Positions 30,059-39,024 of a DNA stretch of 64,000 nucleotides are shown here, piece after piece; positions within the stretch are counted from its first letter, which is position 1; each line of letters begins with the position of its first letter. Made by a program: the position numbers and the translations under genes. Source of the stretch: Eukaryota sp. TZLM1-RC (lineage: Eukaryota > Metamonada: BaSk clade); assembly GCA_040285825.1 (NCBI GenBank), contig JAUPSS010000002.1, positions 3,782,001 to 3,846,000 of the forward strand, read 5' to 3'. Under the pieces are notes generated by a model. The model made no database searches and had not been told where the DNA came from. It saw nothing but the letters and a program-made list of their open reading frames with translations.

Positions 30059-31333
30059 TCAAAACCTTTCTAAAAATAGTAACACGCAATCAGAACTCAA
30101 AACCTGATCTTCTGTAACAGGATAAACTGATTTATCAAGTCCAAACCAATTGTTATTAATATTGACAAAACAAATAAACCTATCATTTGAGTGAGAAATA
30201 ACAAAAACTGTTTTAAACCGGCAACTTTCATCAGATGACGTCATCAAGGACAAATCAACGCAAGTCAGTTGAAAATCCAAGACTGTTATATTCTTTTTAA
30301 CTCCAAGAACATCATTTTCAAATCTATCAATAGATATTATTAAATATTTGGGAACAGGATCAAGGGTCATGACAACACGTGATTGATCGTCATCGATTGA
30401 AATTCGTTGACCATTGTATATTGACAATAAATCGTATAATGCGACTTTGGGTAATTGATTTTCTTTATGAACATCCTTAAATAAAGGTAAAGGAGGTGGT
30501 GTCAAGGTCAAAAATCTAAATATTTGACTCTTTGCCACGTCATCGATGACGTTTTTCTTCTTTATTCTCCCCTTTACACAGTTAAATGTTTTTGAAATAC
30601 TGTGGGGTGCATTTTGTAAAATTTGACTAATGAAAAGTGGCAAAAATTGACTGGGATTCGACATGTTGAATATTTCAGACTTACTATAACCATTTGATTG
30701 AATGAGCTTGACAAACAAAGATTGGCAGTCATCAATTGAAATTTGAGGTCTAATTAAAAAAGGATTCCAAAGAGTCACACAGAGCTTAGCGAATTGGTGT
30801 AGCAAATTTGAATCATCAAAGTTTGAAATTTTTGAATAATAAAGAAAGAAGACATTCCTTATTGGCTTAATTTGGCAAAATAATAGGCAAACAGAAGAAA
30901 AAAGGAAAGGATTAGAACTAACTAATGGCACAAAACCTGGGATGTAAACACTTTCATCTAATGCTTTTGCCTTCACAACAGAGTCGAAAAACAATGTTGG
31001 ATAGGGCAAACTGTCGAGACTTTGAGAGTCGAGGGATGTAGAGTAACGGTGATTGGGGACGAATGTGAGGAATTGCTTGAGATGGTCGAGGTATGGAGAG
31101 GTAACGGGTTTGTTTGTGAAGACAGATGAGGAAATGCCAGTTGTGAGGTCAATGAAGTACTCATGATCATTGGACAGTGCATGAAGGTAAGCAGGTGAGG
31201 ACTCCCTGCCGGAAGAGAAAAACAGACCACAATGGAGACAGCAAGAAAGGTTGAAATGTGAATAAGAAGATGAGCATATCCGGGGCTTATCAAAGTCTAT
31301 TATGGAGACATCAAGGAAAGAGAGGTCATTCAT
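30059..31333 (-). CDS. USP39: USP39/Sad1, non-catalytic ubiquitin-protease-like U4/U6.U5 tri-snRNP factor
   Basis: 424 residues from ATG 31331-31333; the frame stays open upstream only because it crosses a Fanzor relic. The N-terminal zf-UBP begins LSFLDVSIIDFDKPRICS and has CCLHCGLFFSSGRESSPAYLHAL, very close to USP39. The USP-fold core starts YIPGFVPLVSSNPFLFSSV, where active proteases have a Cys box; no catalytic Cys is present, as known for USP39. FRFLTLTPPPLPLFKD and VPKYLIISIDRF are further family blocks. USP39 keeps the U4/U6.U5 tri-snRNP assembled for spliceosome activation. Substitutions are many, so the protein is fast-evolving, but length and order are kept. Confidence 0.85.
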   Translation of the reverse strand: MNDLSFLDVSIIDFDKPRICSSSYSHFNLSCCLHCGLFFSSGRESSPAYLHALSNDHEYFIDLTTGISSSVFTNKPVTSPYLDHLKQFLTFVPNHRYSTSLDSQSLDSLPYPTLFFDSVVKAKALDESVYIPGFVPLVSSNPFLFSSVCLLFCQIKPIRNVFFLYYSKISNFDDSNLLHQFAKLCVTLWNPFLIRPQISIDDCQSLFVKLIQSNGYSKSEIFNMSNPSQFLPLFISQILQNAPHSISKTFNCVKGRIKKKNVIDDVAKSQIFRFLTLTPPPLPLFKDVHKENQLPKVALYDLLSIYNGQRISIDDDQSRVVMTLDPVPKYLIISIDRFENDVLGVKKNITVLDFQLTCVDLSLMTSSDESCRFKTVFVISHSNDRFICFVNINNNWFGLDKSVYPVTEDQVLSSDCVLLFLERF

Positions 31334-31545
31334 ACAGATATTGTCTATAACAATGAAATAAGTGTCCTTTTTACACTGATGTAGAGGGACTGAGTTTTTG
31401 AGAAGTGGAAGACTTTCTTCTTGATACCTTTTTCTTTGAACCTTCATCAACCTTTGCTCTTTGTAGGTATTTCGGTCTATTTCCACCTTTTACATGTGCT
31501 TCCATCACTGCTAACATATTCAGTGAAGCATTTCGATCTCTCATT
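31334..31545 (-). pseudogene. 3' end fragment of the 25960-type Fanzor, abutting USP39
   Basis: About 210 bp closely match 25960-26170: the RuvC-III end (DRNASLNMLAVMEAHVKGGN), the basic tail (KKKVSRRKSSTSQK) and about 35 bp of 3' flank ending ACAATATCTGT. Homology stops immediately before the USP39 ATG on one side and at the codons for NRDRNAS on the other. It keeps an open frame into USP39, which would be misread as an N-terminal extension. Confidence 0.85.
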
Positions 31546-31599
31546 GCAATCATTATTCTAGGGCAAGATAGAATTGATTTTCTTCAAAAGGAAGTTGAA

Positions 31600-31990
31600 A
31601 ATCAATGAAGTTTCTCATCAAATATTTTCACCTGACTCTCACTGCACAACAGTTAAATCTTGAGTTTTGGCAACTCAAAATAACAATAAGTATTGCAAAT
31701 GAGCAAAATCAGATTGGTCTAATTTGTCCAAAAACCCGTGGAGCATTATCTTTGCTAAATGAATTCATTGAAATTGTGAAACATCTTACATGAAGAGTTT
31801 TTGACAAACTGTTTTGGCAGATCAGAATTGTATTCGGGTGTTGTCCTTTTGTTATTTTCTGCTTTGTTATCTCATGGTCGTTTTTATGAAAGAAAAACTG
31901 CTTACCGATTCTTTTTGGTTGATTTGGGGTGTGAAGATATAGAATTTCAATTTTGGTTTTATTTTTTCATTACAATTAATAAATTTGTAA
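31600..31990 (+). mobile_element. Family-6 retrotransposon relic
   Basis: Degenerate frames with LLNEFIEIVKHLT and LVDLGCEDIEFQFW correspond to FLDDFVEIVKQRT and LADFGYEDSEL-like residues of the copy at 270-835. Stops interrupt it. No TSD found. Confidence 0.6.
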
Positions 31991-32186
31991 ACAAATGATC
32001 AATGTTATATGAATAATTCCATCTAGTTTATAGAAAAAACCAGTCTAAGGATACTAAAAACTTGCAGAGAACAATTCATAAATGATTTTATAAATCAAAT
32101 CAACAATATATAAATGATGAAAAATGATGGCATAAATCAAAAAAAAACTAGAAGAGAACCACAAAAAATCCCACACAACACTAAAA

Positions 32187-33107
32187 CTATTCATCCTTCT
32201 CCTTTTCCTTCTCCCAAGGAGGAGTACCTTCCCATTCTGTGATGCCCATATCCTGCATAATCATCATTTGTAAATAAGGCGACTCCAGATAAGCATCAAA
32301 GGCATCCCTGGACAGATTGAACTTTTGCCGTATTCTGAAAGCAACATCTGCATAAGAACGAAAACCAAGCACGTGATACCTAATCAATCGGGTAAAAAAC
32401 ATTACTATATTGGGAATAAAAACCATATTTTTATAAATTAAACAATCTTTAAACCGAGGAAAATGTACTCCTCCCTTGAGTTGTATGGTGGTATTAGACA
32501 ATTCTTCAATTTGTTCAGCAACTTTGGCTTTCATAGTCCTTATTTGCTCATTGACATCAACTGAATTCTTCTTGGATCCTTTTGATTTTGATTGACTATT
32601 TGATTGTTGACGTAATCTTTTCTCTTCCTTCTTGACATAGCGTTCCAGCCTCTTTGTCTCCTCATCTATCTTCATGGCGAGTTGCTTCTGCGCTTGGTCA
32701 TACGTGACTCTATATCTGTAGTACTTGTAAAGATAATGCACAACAACAAAAATAGCATAAATGATTGGGAAGCCATATTTACCATCAATTGGCCTTCCAG
32801 TGGCAGAGTACCAGACAAATGTTCCATCTAATGTGGCGTCAAGTTCGGCTCTTTTGTCTGGATCCGAGAGTATTTCATAAGCTTCATTTATGAGGGACAT
32901 CATTTTCTCAGCCTTTTTGCTCATTTCTTGACTTCCCTGTTTGTCTGGATGGTATTTCAGCAACATTTTGCGAAATGAACGCTTGATTTGTTCAGAAGTA
33001 GCATTTCTGGGAACATTGAGAGTTTTGTAGAAGTCAAAGTGGCGGACTTCAGCAGAGGTCAAGGCAAAGACACAGAAAAGGAGGAGTAGAAGGGGGAAGT
33101 AGCGCAT
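32187..33107 (-). CDS. ER membrane J-protein (DNAJC25/DnaJ-type, signal peptide plus membrane helix)
   Basis: 306 residues from ATG 33105-33107, chosen because a signal peptide (MRYFPLLLLLFCVFALTSA) starts there. The longer in-frame extension to 33242 lies in promoter sequence also found at 58861-58988. The J-domain spans residues 24-90 with the HPD motif at 53-55 (LKYHPDKQ), followed by a membrane helix around residues 115-132 (FPIIYAIFVVVHYLYKYY), a charged coiled coil (MKIDEETKRLERYVKKEEK) and a second hydrophobic part near 235 (YKNMVFIPNIVMFF). The layout resembles DNAJC25-type ER J-proteins that recruit BiP. The acidic Lys/Glu tail (WEKEKEKDE) has no retention signal I can name. Confidence 0.82.
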   Translation of the reverse strand: MRYFPLLLLLFCVFALTSAEVRHFDFYKTLNVPRNATSEQIKRSFRKMLLKYHPDKQGSQEMSKKAEKMMSLINEAYEILSDPDKRAELDATLDGTFVWYSATGRPIDGKYGFPIIYAIFVVVHYLYKYYRYRVTYDQAQKQLAMKIDEETKRLERYVKKEEKRLRQQSNSQSKSKGSKKNSVDVNEQIRTMKAKVAEQIEELSNTTIQLKGGVHFPRFKDCLIYKNMVFIPNIVMFFTRLIRYHVLGFRSYADVAFRIRQKFNLSRDAFDAYLESPYLQMMIMQDMGITEWEGTPPWEKEKEKDE

Positions 33108-33860
33108 ATTACAGTGGTTGAATTTTAGGTTGAATACAAATCCCTTTTTTTTCCCTTCCCTCCCTAATCCCTCCCTAATCCCTTTTTTGTGTTTCTGACC
33201 TATTGAGATGCCTTTGACCTTTGAAATTCTTTCAAATATCAATTCTCTCCGTCAGCTGTTGTCTATAAAACTTTATTTGACTTTTAACTTTTATTTGACT
33301 GTTAACTTTAGGAAGAAGCTTGTCAATGAGAGCTCAACAACAAGAATAGTTGGATTTGTATTGCATAGAAATAAATATGGCTTAATTACTTGATTTTAAT
33401 GTTTTAGCATTGACATGCTGCCACAACAGTGTAAATATGTGAATCTTTTGTTGGCTGTTTTAATGTTTTTCTCATTAATAGAGGATTTATAATTGCTGTT
33501 CATAAAAGGATGGTTGTGTGTTCATCAAAACAACTGAAGCTTCATGATAACATACATACAGAAATCTTTTCACTGTTTCGCAGAACTCAATTATTGTTAA
33601 CAAACTTCAATCATTATTGATAGTATCATTTCTGTGGAATTGTCCCGGATACATCACAATTGAAGCAAGTAGCTAATCAATAATAACATGAAATCTCAGT
33701 AGATGATGAACACTAACTACCTTTATGCCACTTGACAAACCTTATCCACACGTGTCGTATAGCATTTCGACTTTTGGTTTTCTCCTGGGTTCATTTAGGA
33801 TAGATAAATTGATTGAATTTCTAAAAAATCTTAGGAAAACGGTTTGAAAGTGCTGCTTTG
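33108..33860. promoter_or_regulatory. J-protein gene promoter/5' flank, duplicated at 58261-58988
   Basis: About 750 bp without a gene. Near the J-protein start is a pyrimidine-rich stretch with two CCCTAATCCCT-type units (33155-33185). The same sequence, inverted, lies directly upstream of the coiled-coil gene at 58997. No TATA box is clear. Confidence 0.6.
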
Positions 33861-33875
33861 GGGGGTAGTTGTTGC

Positions 33876-34298
33876 CTAATTGGTAGATTTGTTCAGACCA
33901 AATCCATAGCAATTACCACAAGCAGTGAGTGCCAATGTATGATGAACACCTACACTACAAGAAACAATGTTAGAGAAGAAGGGTAACTGGAAATTCTTTC
34001 TACCAGTAGCATGAGGAGGAAAACATCGGGAGAGAACACCAGGTGTTGGAGATGAGAATAAAGAAACAGAAGGTGCAACAGAGCCAATAAGGTTGATTCG
34101 TTTTATGCGAGACCAGAGAATTGAGTTTCCTTTAGATATGTAGCGAATTCTGTGAGATGGTACAGATAAGGCAAGAAAATCGTGAAGAGGGAGGAAGAAT
34201 ACACCGCCAAATCTATCCTCAAAACCAACAAAGAAACGTTCTTTAGACAAAGAAGTATCGTGGACTAATCTGTTGATGATGCTGAGAGCGTCTTTCGT
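33876..34298 (-). pseudogene. DUF504 (MJ1316)-RCC1 fragment, start codon lost
   Basis: Same protein as 57798-58220, but the start codon equivalent reads ACG (34296-34298). The frame then gives the DUF504 core (FFVGFEDRFGGVFFLPL, VPSHRIRYISKGNSILWSR) and the beginning of an RCC1 repeat (GVHHTLALTACGNCYGFGLN). The frame ends at 33876, where the next RCC1 residues (QLGNNYP) lie in another frame. The frameshift is shared by both copies, so it predates the duplication. Confidence 0.65.
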
Positions 34299-34505
34299 GA
34301 GTTACATAGAGTTGAAATTCCAGAAACTTTTACAAATGATACCTAGTTTATGAACCTAGTTTATGAAGTGAGGGGAAAGTGTGGGAATAGTGAAAACCTC
34401 CCAAAACCAAGTTGAGGGTTAAAAACCTCCCAGAACAGGCAACCAGAAGTCGAAAATGGGGTGACAGGTGTAAAATTTGATAGATGAGCTCTTTATTCTC
34501 ACTAC

Positions 34506-36461
34506 ATGACAGACACCCACTCTGTGTCACGTGTATTCACTCGGTCTTGTGCACTTAACTCGCTGCTGACTCCTGCAGCGGTGCAACAAATTCGGACTGA
34601 CCTTCCTGTGGTCACCGAGATTTGTCATGAAGCTTCTTTATTACTTCAATCTTTTCTTCTAAATTTTCCGTTGGCATCTAGAGCTTTAGTGGAACAAGAT
34701 GTATGGTATCTGTTTATGACCGTCATCACCACTGGTTCTTTTCCTAAGCCTTCCACATCTAAAGGCCAACGCCAATTACTCCATATCTTTTACAATGGAT
34801 TTCTTCCTGAATGCCCACAAGACAGGTCTCTTGTTGCTGTGTGGGAAAATTCTTTAGTGCCTTACAGAAATTCATTCAATCTTTTCCTCAATGATTGGCT
34901 GCAGTCCCAGAACTGTAATTTTATCAATAGAAAAGGGCTTTCTCCTTACCTTGCTTGTCGGGCTCGTCAATTGGCCTCCAACGTGAAGACAAGTTTACCT
35001 AAAATTTGTCAATCCTGGACAAAAAACTTTATTCGTGCTCATTGTAGAGCCCTAGATAAAACAAATGTCTTTGCAAATAATATTCTTTCACTTTTGCCAG
35101 ATGAACCACTAGCCCAACCCGAGGAAGTAGTAGTTGATTCTGTTCTTGAATACCTCATCAATTTCAATTTGAATAATTCAAGAGAAAGATTCTTCTTATT
35201 AAATGCATGTAAGTTTATCTTGAATCTCTTTCAAAGATTTCCTACCACTGCCTCCCCACTGTCCTCACATGATAAAATCACTTTTTCATCAAAGGAAATT
35301 AGTGAGCTTTTTCTCTTCAATCTTAAAATTTCACAATACTTACTCACTTTCTTTTCTCATATGCATTGCTGGAAGAAATTTAGAATAATACCTTTAGCTT
35401 CTCATAAAGGTTCTAAATTTATTGAGGTACCTTCACAAATTTTCCACTCTGTGAAACAATTTCCAATTATTGAAGGATCATCTTCCAAAACAAAGTTTAT
35501 CAAAAATACATGTCTGAAACGAATATTCAAACAATGTCCCTACCAAAAATTCAATATCAACAGAAAAAGTTTGAAAAATAGATTTAACAAAATTTTATTG
35601 AAAACTAATGGTAATGAACTGCTTTTGACCTTTGAAGGTAAAAATAATGACTCAGAAAACACAGATGAGCTGGATGAACCACCGAAAAAGAAAAGAAGAT
35701 CAAAAAATGAAATGAAAAGTGACCCTAATGCCAACAAAACCAGAGAAACACAGTTGAAGGGTACTAAAAAAATGCCCCGTCGAAGACGTAGACATCCAGT
35801 CGAAATTTTACCTGAAAGCCCCCTTATCGGCGTTGATCTTGGCCAATCAAGATTATGTGGTTACTTCTTAAATGATAATCAATGTGGAGTTATCCCTTGT
35901 CCAACTGGCAGAAGATACATGACAAAACCTTCACCCACTAAACACTCTCCCAACCAATATTCCGTTCAAAATTTCAACCAATATTTGAACCATTGGAATT
36001 TGGTCAGGAGGAAAGTGTATTTGGAAAGTAATCGCCAGAAATGGAAAATAATTAAATTTGATAACCGCAGACGAAAAGAGAGACGGTTCAGAGAGAGTCT
36101 CAACAAATTTCAAAGGCTGGCAGGACATCCTGATAAACTCTACCTTGCTGTGGGTTCTGCTAATTTCCCTTCTCATTGCCGAAAAGTCAATCGATATGGA
36201 TCAGCAAGAGCTTTCAGAAAATGGTTGTGTTATCAAAAGGACGTGAGGCGCTTGTCAACCAGTGAATTTAATACAAGCAAACTGTCAAGTTGTTGCGAGG
36301 CCGAGAATATTCAAGCAGGATCATGGCAGATGCGTATTTGTACTGAGTGTCAAATAGTATATGACAGAGATATTTCCGCTGCAAAAAATATTCAAATTAA
36401 GAAGAAAGCGGAATTGTGGCCGGAAAGATACATTTGCCCAGATGCTCTGTTGAGAAGATGA
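34506..36461 (+). CDS. Fanzor RNA-guided nuclease (eukaryotic TnpB homologue), intact
   Basis: 651 residues, within the usual Fanzor range. Residues 1-400 are a helical N-terminal region (recognition and wedge domains by analogy). A basic, nuclear-localisation-like segment lies near 396-440 (PPKKKRRSKNEMK; PRRRRRHP). RuvC-I is LIGVDLGQSRLCG with Asp444. The RuvC-II region reads LYLAVGSANF, lacking the TnpB Glu; a Glu at 587 (TSEFNTSK) sits where Fanzors carry their relocated acidic residue. The zinc ribbon reads SSCC (596-597) ... RICTEC (612, 615), with the first Cys pair atypical. RuvC-III is YDRDISAAKNI with Asp622. Intact frame, in contrast to the copy at 55637-57590. No transposase lies beside it. 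The cleavage role is inferred from family knowledge. Confidence 0.85.
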   Translation: MTDTHSVSRVFTRSCALNSLLTPAAVQQIRTDLPVVTEICHEASLLLQSFLLNFPLASRALVEQDVWYLFMTVITTGSFPKPSTSKGQRQLLHIFYNGFLPECPQDRSLVAVWENSLVPYRNSFNLFLNDWLQSQNCNFINRKGLSPYLACRARQLASNVKTSLPKICQSWTKNFIRAHCRALDKTNVFANNILSLLPDEPLAQPEEVVVDSVLEYLINFNLNNSRERFFLLNACKFILNLFQRFPTTASPLSSHDKITFSSKEISELFLFNLKISQYLLTFFSHMHCWKKFRIIPLASHKGSKFIEVPSQIFHSVKQFPIIEGSSSKTKFIKNTCLKRIFKQCPYQKFNINRKSLKNRFNKILLKTNGNELLLTFEGKNNDSENTDELDEPPKKKRRSKNEMKSDPNANKTRETQLKGTKKMPRRRRRHPVEILPESPLIGVDLGQSRLCGYFLNDNQCGVIPCPTGRRYMTKPSPTKHSPNQYSVQNFNQYLNHWNLVRRKVYLESNRQKWKIIKFDNRRRKERRFRESLNKFQRLAGHPDKLYLAVGSANFPSHCRKVNRYGSARAFRKWLCYQKDVRRLSTSEFNTSKLSSCCEAENIQAGSWQMRICTECQIVYDRDISAAKNIQIKKKAELWPERYICPDALLRR

Positions 36462-36736
36462 ATGGGGAACCTGAGCATACAGAAACAAAAACTTTTGAGA
36501 CCGATCTACAAATGCCCTAGTAGCATTTGGTAGATCCACTTAGATACATCAAGTCGCGAGGCTTTGTTCTGTGAAAGCAGTAGGTGTATTTAAGTGAGGT
36601 AGCCCATTGATGAAGATCATGATTGTCTTTGTCAAATGATGCTACATGTCTCTTACAACCTGTGAGTAGACATTGAGAAAGTTGAAAACAGGAGTGAATT
36701 TCACAGGGGAATGCATGATAAGTGAAATTCACAGTA
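36462..36736 (+). ncRNA. Candidate Fanzor guide RNA (omega/fRNA) region
   Basis: 275 bp directly after the Fanzor stop codon, non-coding and conserved in the second copy (55301-55636, reverse). It contains a stem of 13 bp with one bulge (36503-36515 and 36523-36536, GATCTACAAATGC arm, 7-nt loop). At the boundary of the conserved block is an 11-bp perfect inverted repeat (36694-36704 and 36722-36732, GTGAATTTCAC arm). TnpB and Fanzor guide RNAs come from the 3' end of the gene and its flank. Expression is not shown. Confidence 0.5.
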
Positions 36737-36781
36737 CAGTCCTAAGGAATCAACTTTTAGAAGCTTAAAGATTTGACTTCA

Positions 36782-36792
36782 AAAACTTCCAA
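36782..36792. repeat. Target-site duplication (left) of family-1 copy B
   Basis: AAAACTTCCAA, repeated at 39002-39012. Confidence 0.8.
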
Positions 36793-39001
36793 ATTAAGAA
36801 TTAAGAAGTTCTCGTTTGACTGCACTTGTCAAGAATTCAAAAATGGATGTTCGTCCTATTGCAGTCTCTGAGAGCTTACAAAATATTTTTCTGCTTGTTG
36901 CTTAAGTAGGTTCAATGAAAAAGCAAAAAAGATTTTATTGTCCTTTCAATATGGTATAAATACTACAGATGGAGTCTCTTCAGCGATTTTTGCTACTGAT
37001 GTTTTATTTCGCCAAAATGAATCCAATGTTTGTATGTCATTGGATTTTAGTAATGCATACAATTCACTCAGTCGTCGCAGTATCCATGGTGCTTTATTGC
37101 AATATATGCCGGAATTAATGCCGTATTTTCAATCAACATATAGCACATATTCTAATTTACATTTTGGTAATTCCATTTTGAGTTCATCAAGTGGTGTAAA
37201 GCAAGGAGATCCGTTAGGACCTCTTTTGTTTTGTTTGGCCATTCATCCTATTTTATTACAAATTCAAGAGATGTTTCCTTCACTGAAAATGATTGCATAT
37301 ATGGATGATGTTGTGCTTATTGGTGATTTAAATATTGTAAAAACAGCAACTGTATGTTTTAAAGAATTATTTACCAAAATTGGTCTCCGACTTAATTTAC
37401 TTAAATGTGTTTTGTTATCGAATTCTCCAGTTTCCACAATAGTTGATGGTATTGAAATTCAAGCCAAATTATATTCAATTGATGCTATTCGTCATTTGGG
37501 TTTGTTTTTAGGAAATAATGATGAAATTACCAAAAAATTGTTTGAAAAGTTGAACTCAATTTCGGACAAAATTAACCGAATGATGACTTTAGATATACAG
37601 AAACATATCAAATTCACCATTATAAGACTGTGTTTTAGTTCCAACTTCAATCATACATTTCGATCTACAAATCCTCTTATCACTAGGCCTTTGGCCCAGA
37701 AGTTAATGAGTTACGTGCAAAAGTTTTGTCACAATTACTGGGATGTAAAATGTTCCAAATTCAAGATCATGCCTATCTTAGTCCACATTATGGCGGTTTA
37801 GGTTGGATGAAGGCTTTTATTCTTACTTCGTGTGCTGTTATTGATGGATGCAGAAATGCAATCTTTGAGTTTTCCGAAAGATTTGCCGTTTGGAAAGATT
37901 TATTAAAGACAACGCAAAGTTCCACTGTTTTTGCAATAAATGAAGAAATTTCGAAAATTGATGTAGTAAAATGGGGTCGATGTTTTCCCCAATCATTCAA
38001 TGGGAATATTCCACAAAAGAATCTTTTAAATTTAAAATACACTCTTCGAACATTACAGAAACGATTGACTGGAATGTATGAAAAAGATCTTTATAATAAT
38101 ATATGCAGCTCGGCTGTTTTAAATCAAGATCTTCACTCATTGTTATTGGAAAAGGGTGTTTGTGAAAACAAGTCGTCAGATTCATCACTTTTTGTAACTA
38201 TTGTACCACGAAGATTTGGATTGTGTGCCACTAATGAAGCATTTGTGACAAAAATGAGATTATATTTGAACATCCCCATTAATCAATTATTATCAAAAGA
38301 AAAATGTATTTGTTCGAATTCACCTCAACTCACTTTGCGCCATGCTCTGAATTGCTCTAAATTGATAACTTATCGTTCTTCATTACATGATGCTGTTAGA
38401 GACACTGTTTTCAATATGGCACAAACTGCACGGATATCGTGTATCAAAGAGCCTCTGCTGAAGGAAACACTTTCTCTGAATAATTTTGGTTCTGATGATA
38501 GAGGTGATGTGTACTGTGATTGGATTGATAACTCTGAAGCTATTGTTAACTTTGTCTCATGTAATGTTGCAAATGATACTTTGGTTCACAGAAGAAAACT
38601 TAATCCTGTGAGTGCTCTTGATTTTAAAGCAAAAGAAAAACATAGAAAATATAATAAAGATATTGAAGAGGCTAATGTTGATAGAAATACACAGCTAGTT
38701 TTTATTGCTTTCCCATTTTCGGTAAATGGAAGATTATCAGATGAAGCAGAAACTTATTTATATGACTTCAAAAAAATGGTTCAAGAAAAAACATTGAAAA
38801 GATTTGATATTTTTTATGGCGTTCTCGGATTCAATTTGCCATTATTAATAGATTACCTCGGTTTTTCAATCGAATAAGAGAAGCTTTAGCTAGACAGCAA
38901 GCAGATCAAGATTTTGTAGAGGAAATCTTGGTTCAATGATAGTCGTCCCATTAGTTATGATTTAATTTAATCAAGTGTGCATGTTCAATAAATATATTTT
39001 T
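36793..39001 (+). mobile_element. Family-1 non-LTR retrotransposon, 5'-truncated copy B
   Basis: 2.2-kb copy flanked by an 11-bp duplication. Homology to the element at 2383-5725 starts at about 36806, inside the reverse transcriptase (codons for RLTALVKNSKMDVRP), after a short AT filler. It continues to the shared 3' tail. The YMDD motif is intact. Frame breaks occur near 36885 and around 37710-37730 (reverse transcriptase to linker), and the last residues are shifted near 38815. Non-autonomous. Confidence 0.92.
36938..38877 (+). pseudogene. Family-1 retrotransposon protein, truncated and frameshifted
   Basis: Two frames: 36938-37801 (reverse transcriptase with FSNAYNSLSR, GVKQGDPLGPLLF, AYMDDVVLIGD) and 37726-38877 (linker, CICSNSP...HALNC zinc cluster, RGDVYCDWIDNSEAIV endonuclease). 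It is 95% or so like copy A by eye. In this copy the region 37990-38070 is uninterrupted, which reveals the indels in copy A. Confidence 0.88.
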
Positions 39002-39012
39002 AAAACTTCCAA
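39002..39012. repeat. Target-site duplication (right) of family-1 copy B
   Basis: AAAACTTCCAA, matching 36782-36792. Confidence 0.8.
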
Positions 39013-39024
39013 GTTTTTATTATT

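Larger units (their letters stand above)
33106..36736. repeat. Arm A of a 3.6-kb inverted duplication
   Basis: Matches 55301-58988 in reverse orientation over its full length, with scattered substitutions and small indels. It contains the J-protein promoter, the DUF504-RCC1 fragment and the Fanzor gene. One end falls on the J-protein ATG, the other just after a hairpin (GTGAAATTCACAGTA). The arms are separated by about 18.6 kb. Confidence 0.92.

Noticed and set aside
31334-31486. N-terminal extension of USP39 into the Fanzor fragment
   Set aside because: The in-frame extension encodes the Fanzor tail in another frame and has no counterpart in USP39; the ATG at 31331-31333 starts the conserved region.
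33108-33242. N-terminal extension of the J-protein (start at 33242)
   Set aside because: The extension lies in sequence duplicated as non-coding upstream DNA at 58861-58988 and would bury the signal peptide.
34250-34530. Minus-strand frame 34348-34530 and its mirror 57566-57748
   Set aside because: Antisense to the start of the Fanzor gene and its leader; present in both arms only because of the duplication.
36694-36736. Helitron 3' end (hairpin followed by CTRR)
   Set aside because: CTAAG follows the hairpin in arm A only; it lies outside the sequence shared with arm B, and no Rep/helicase gene is present.
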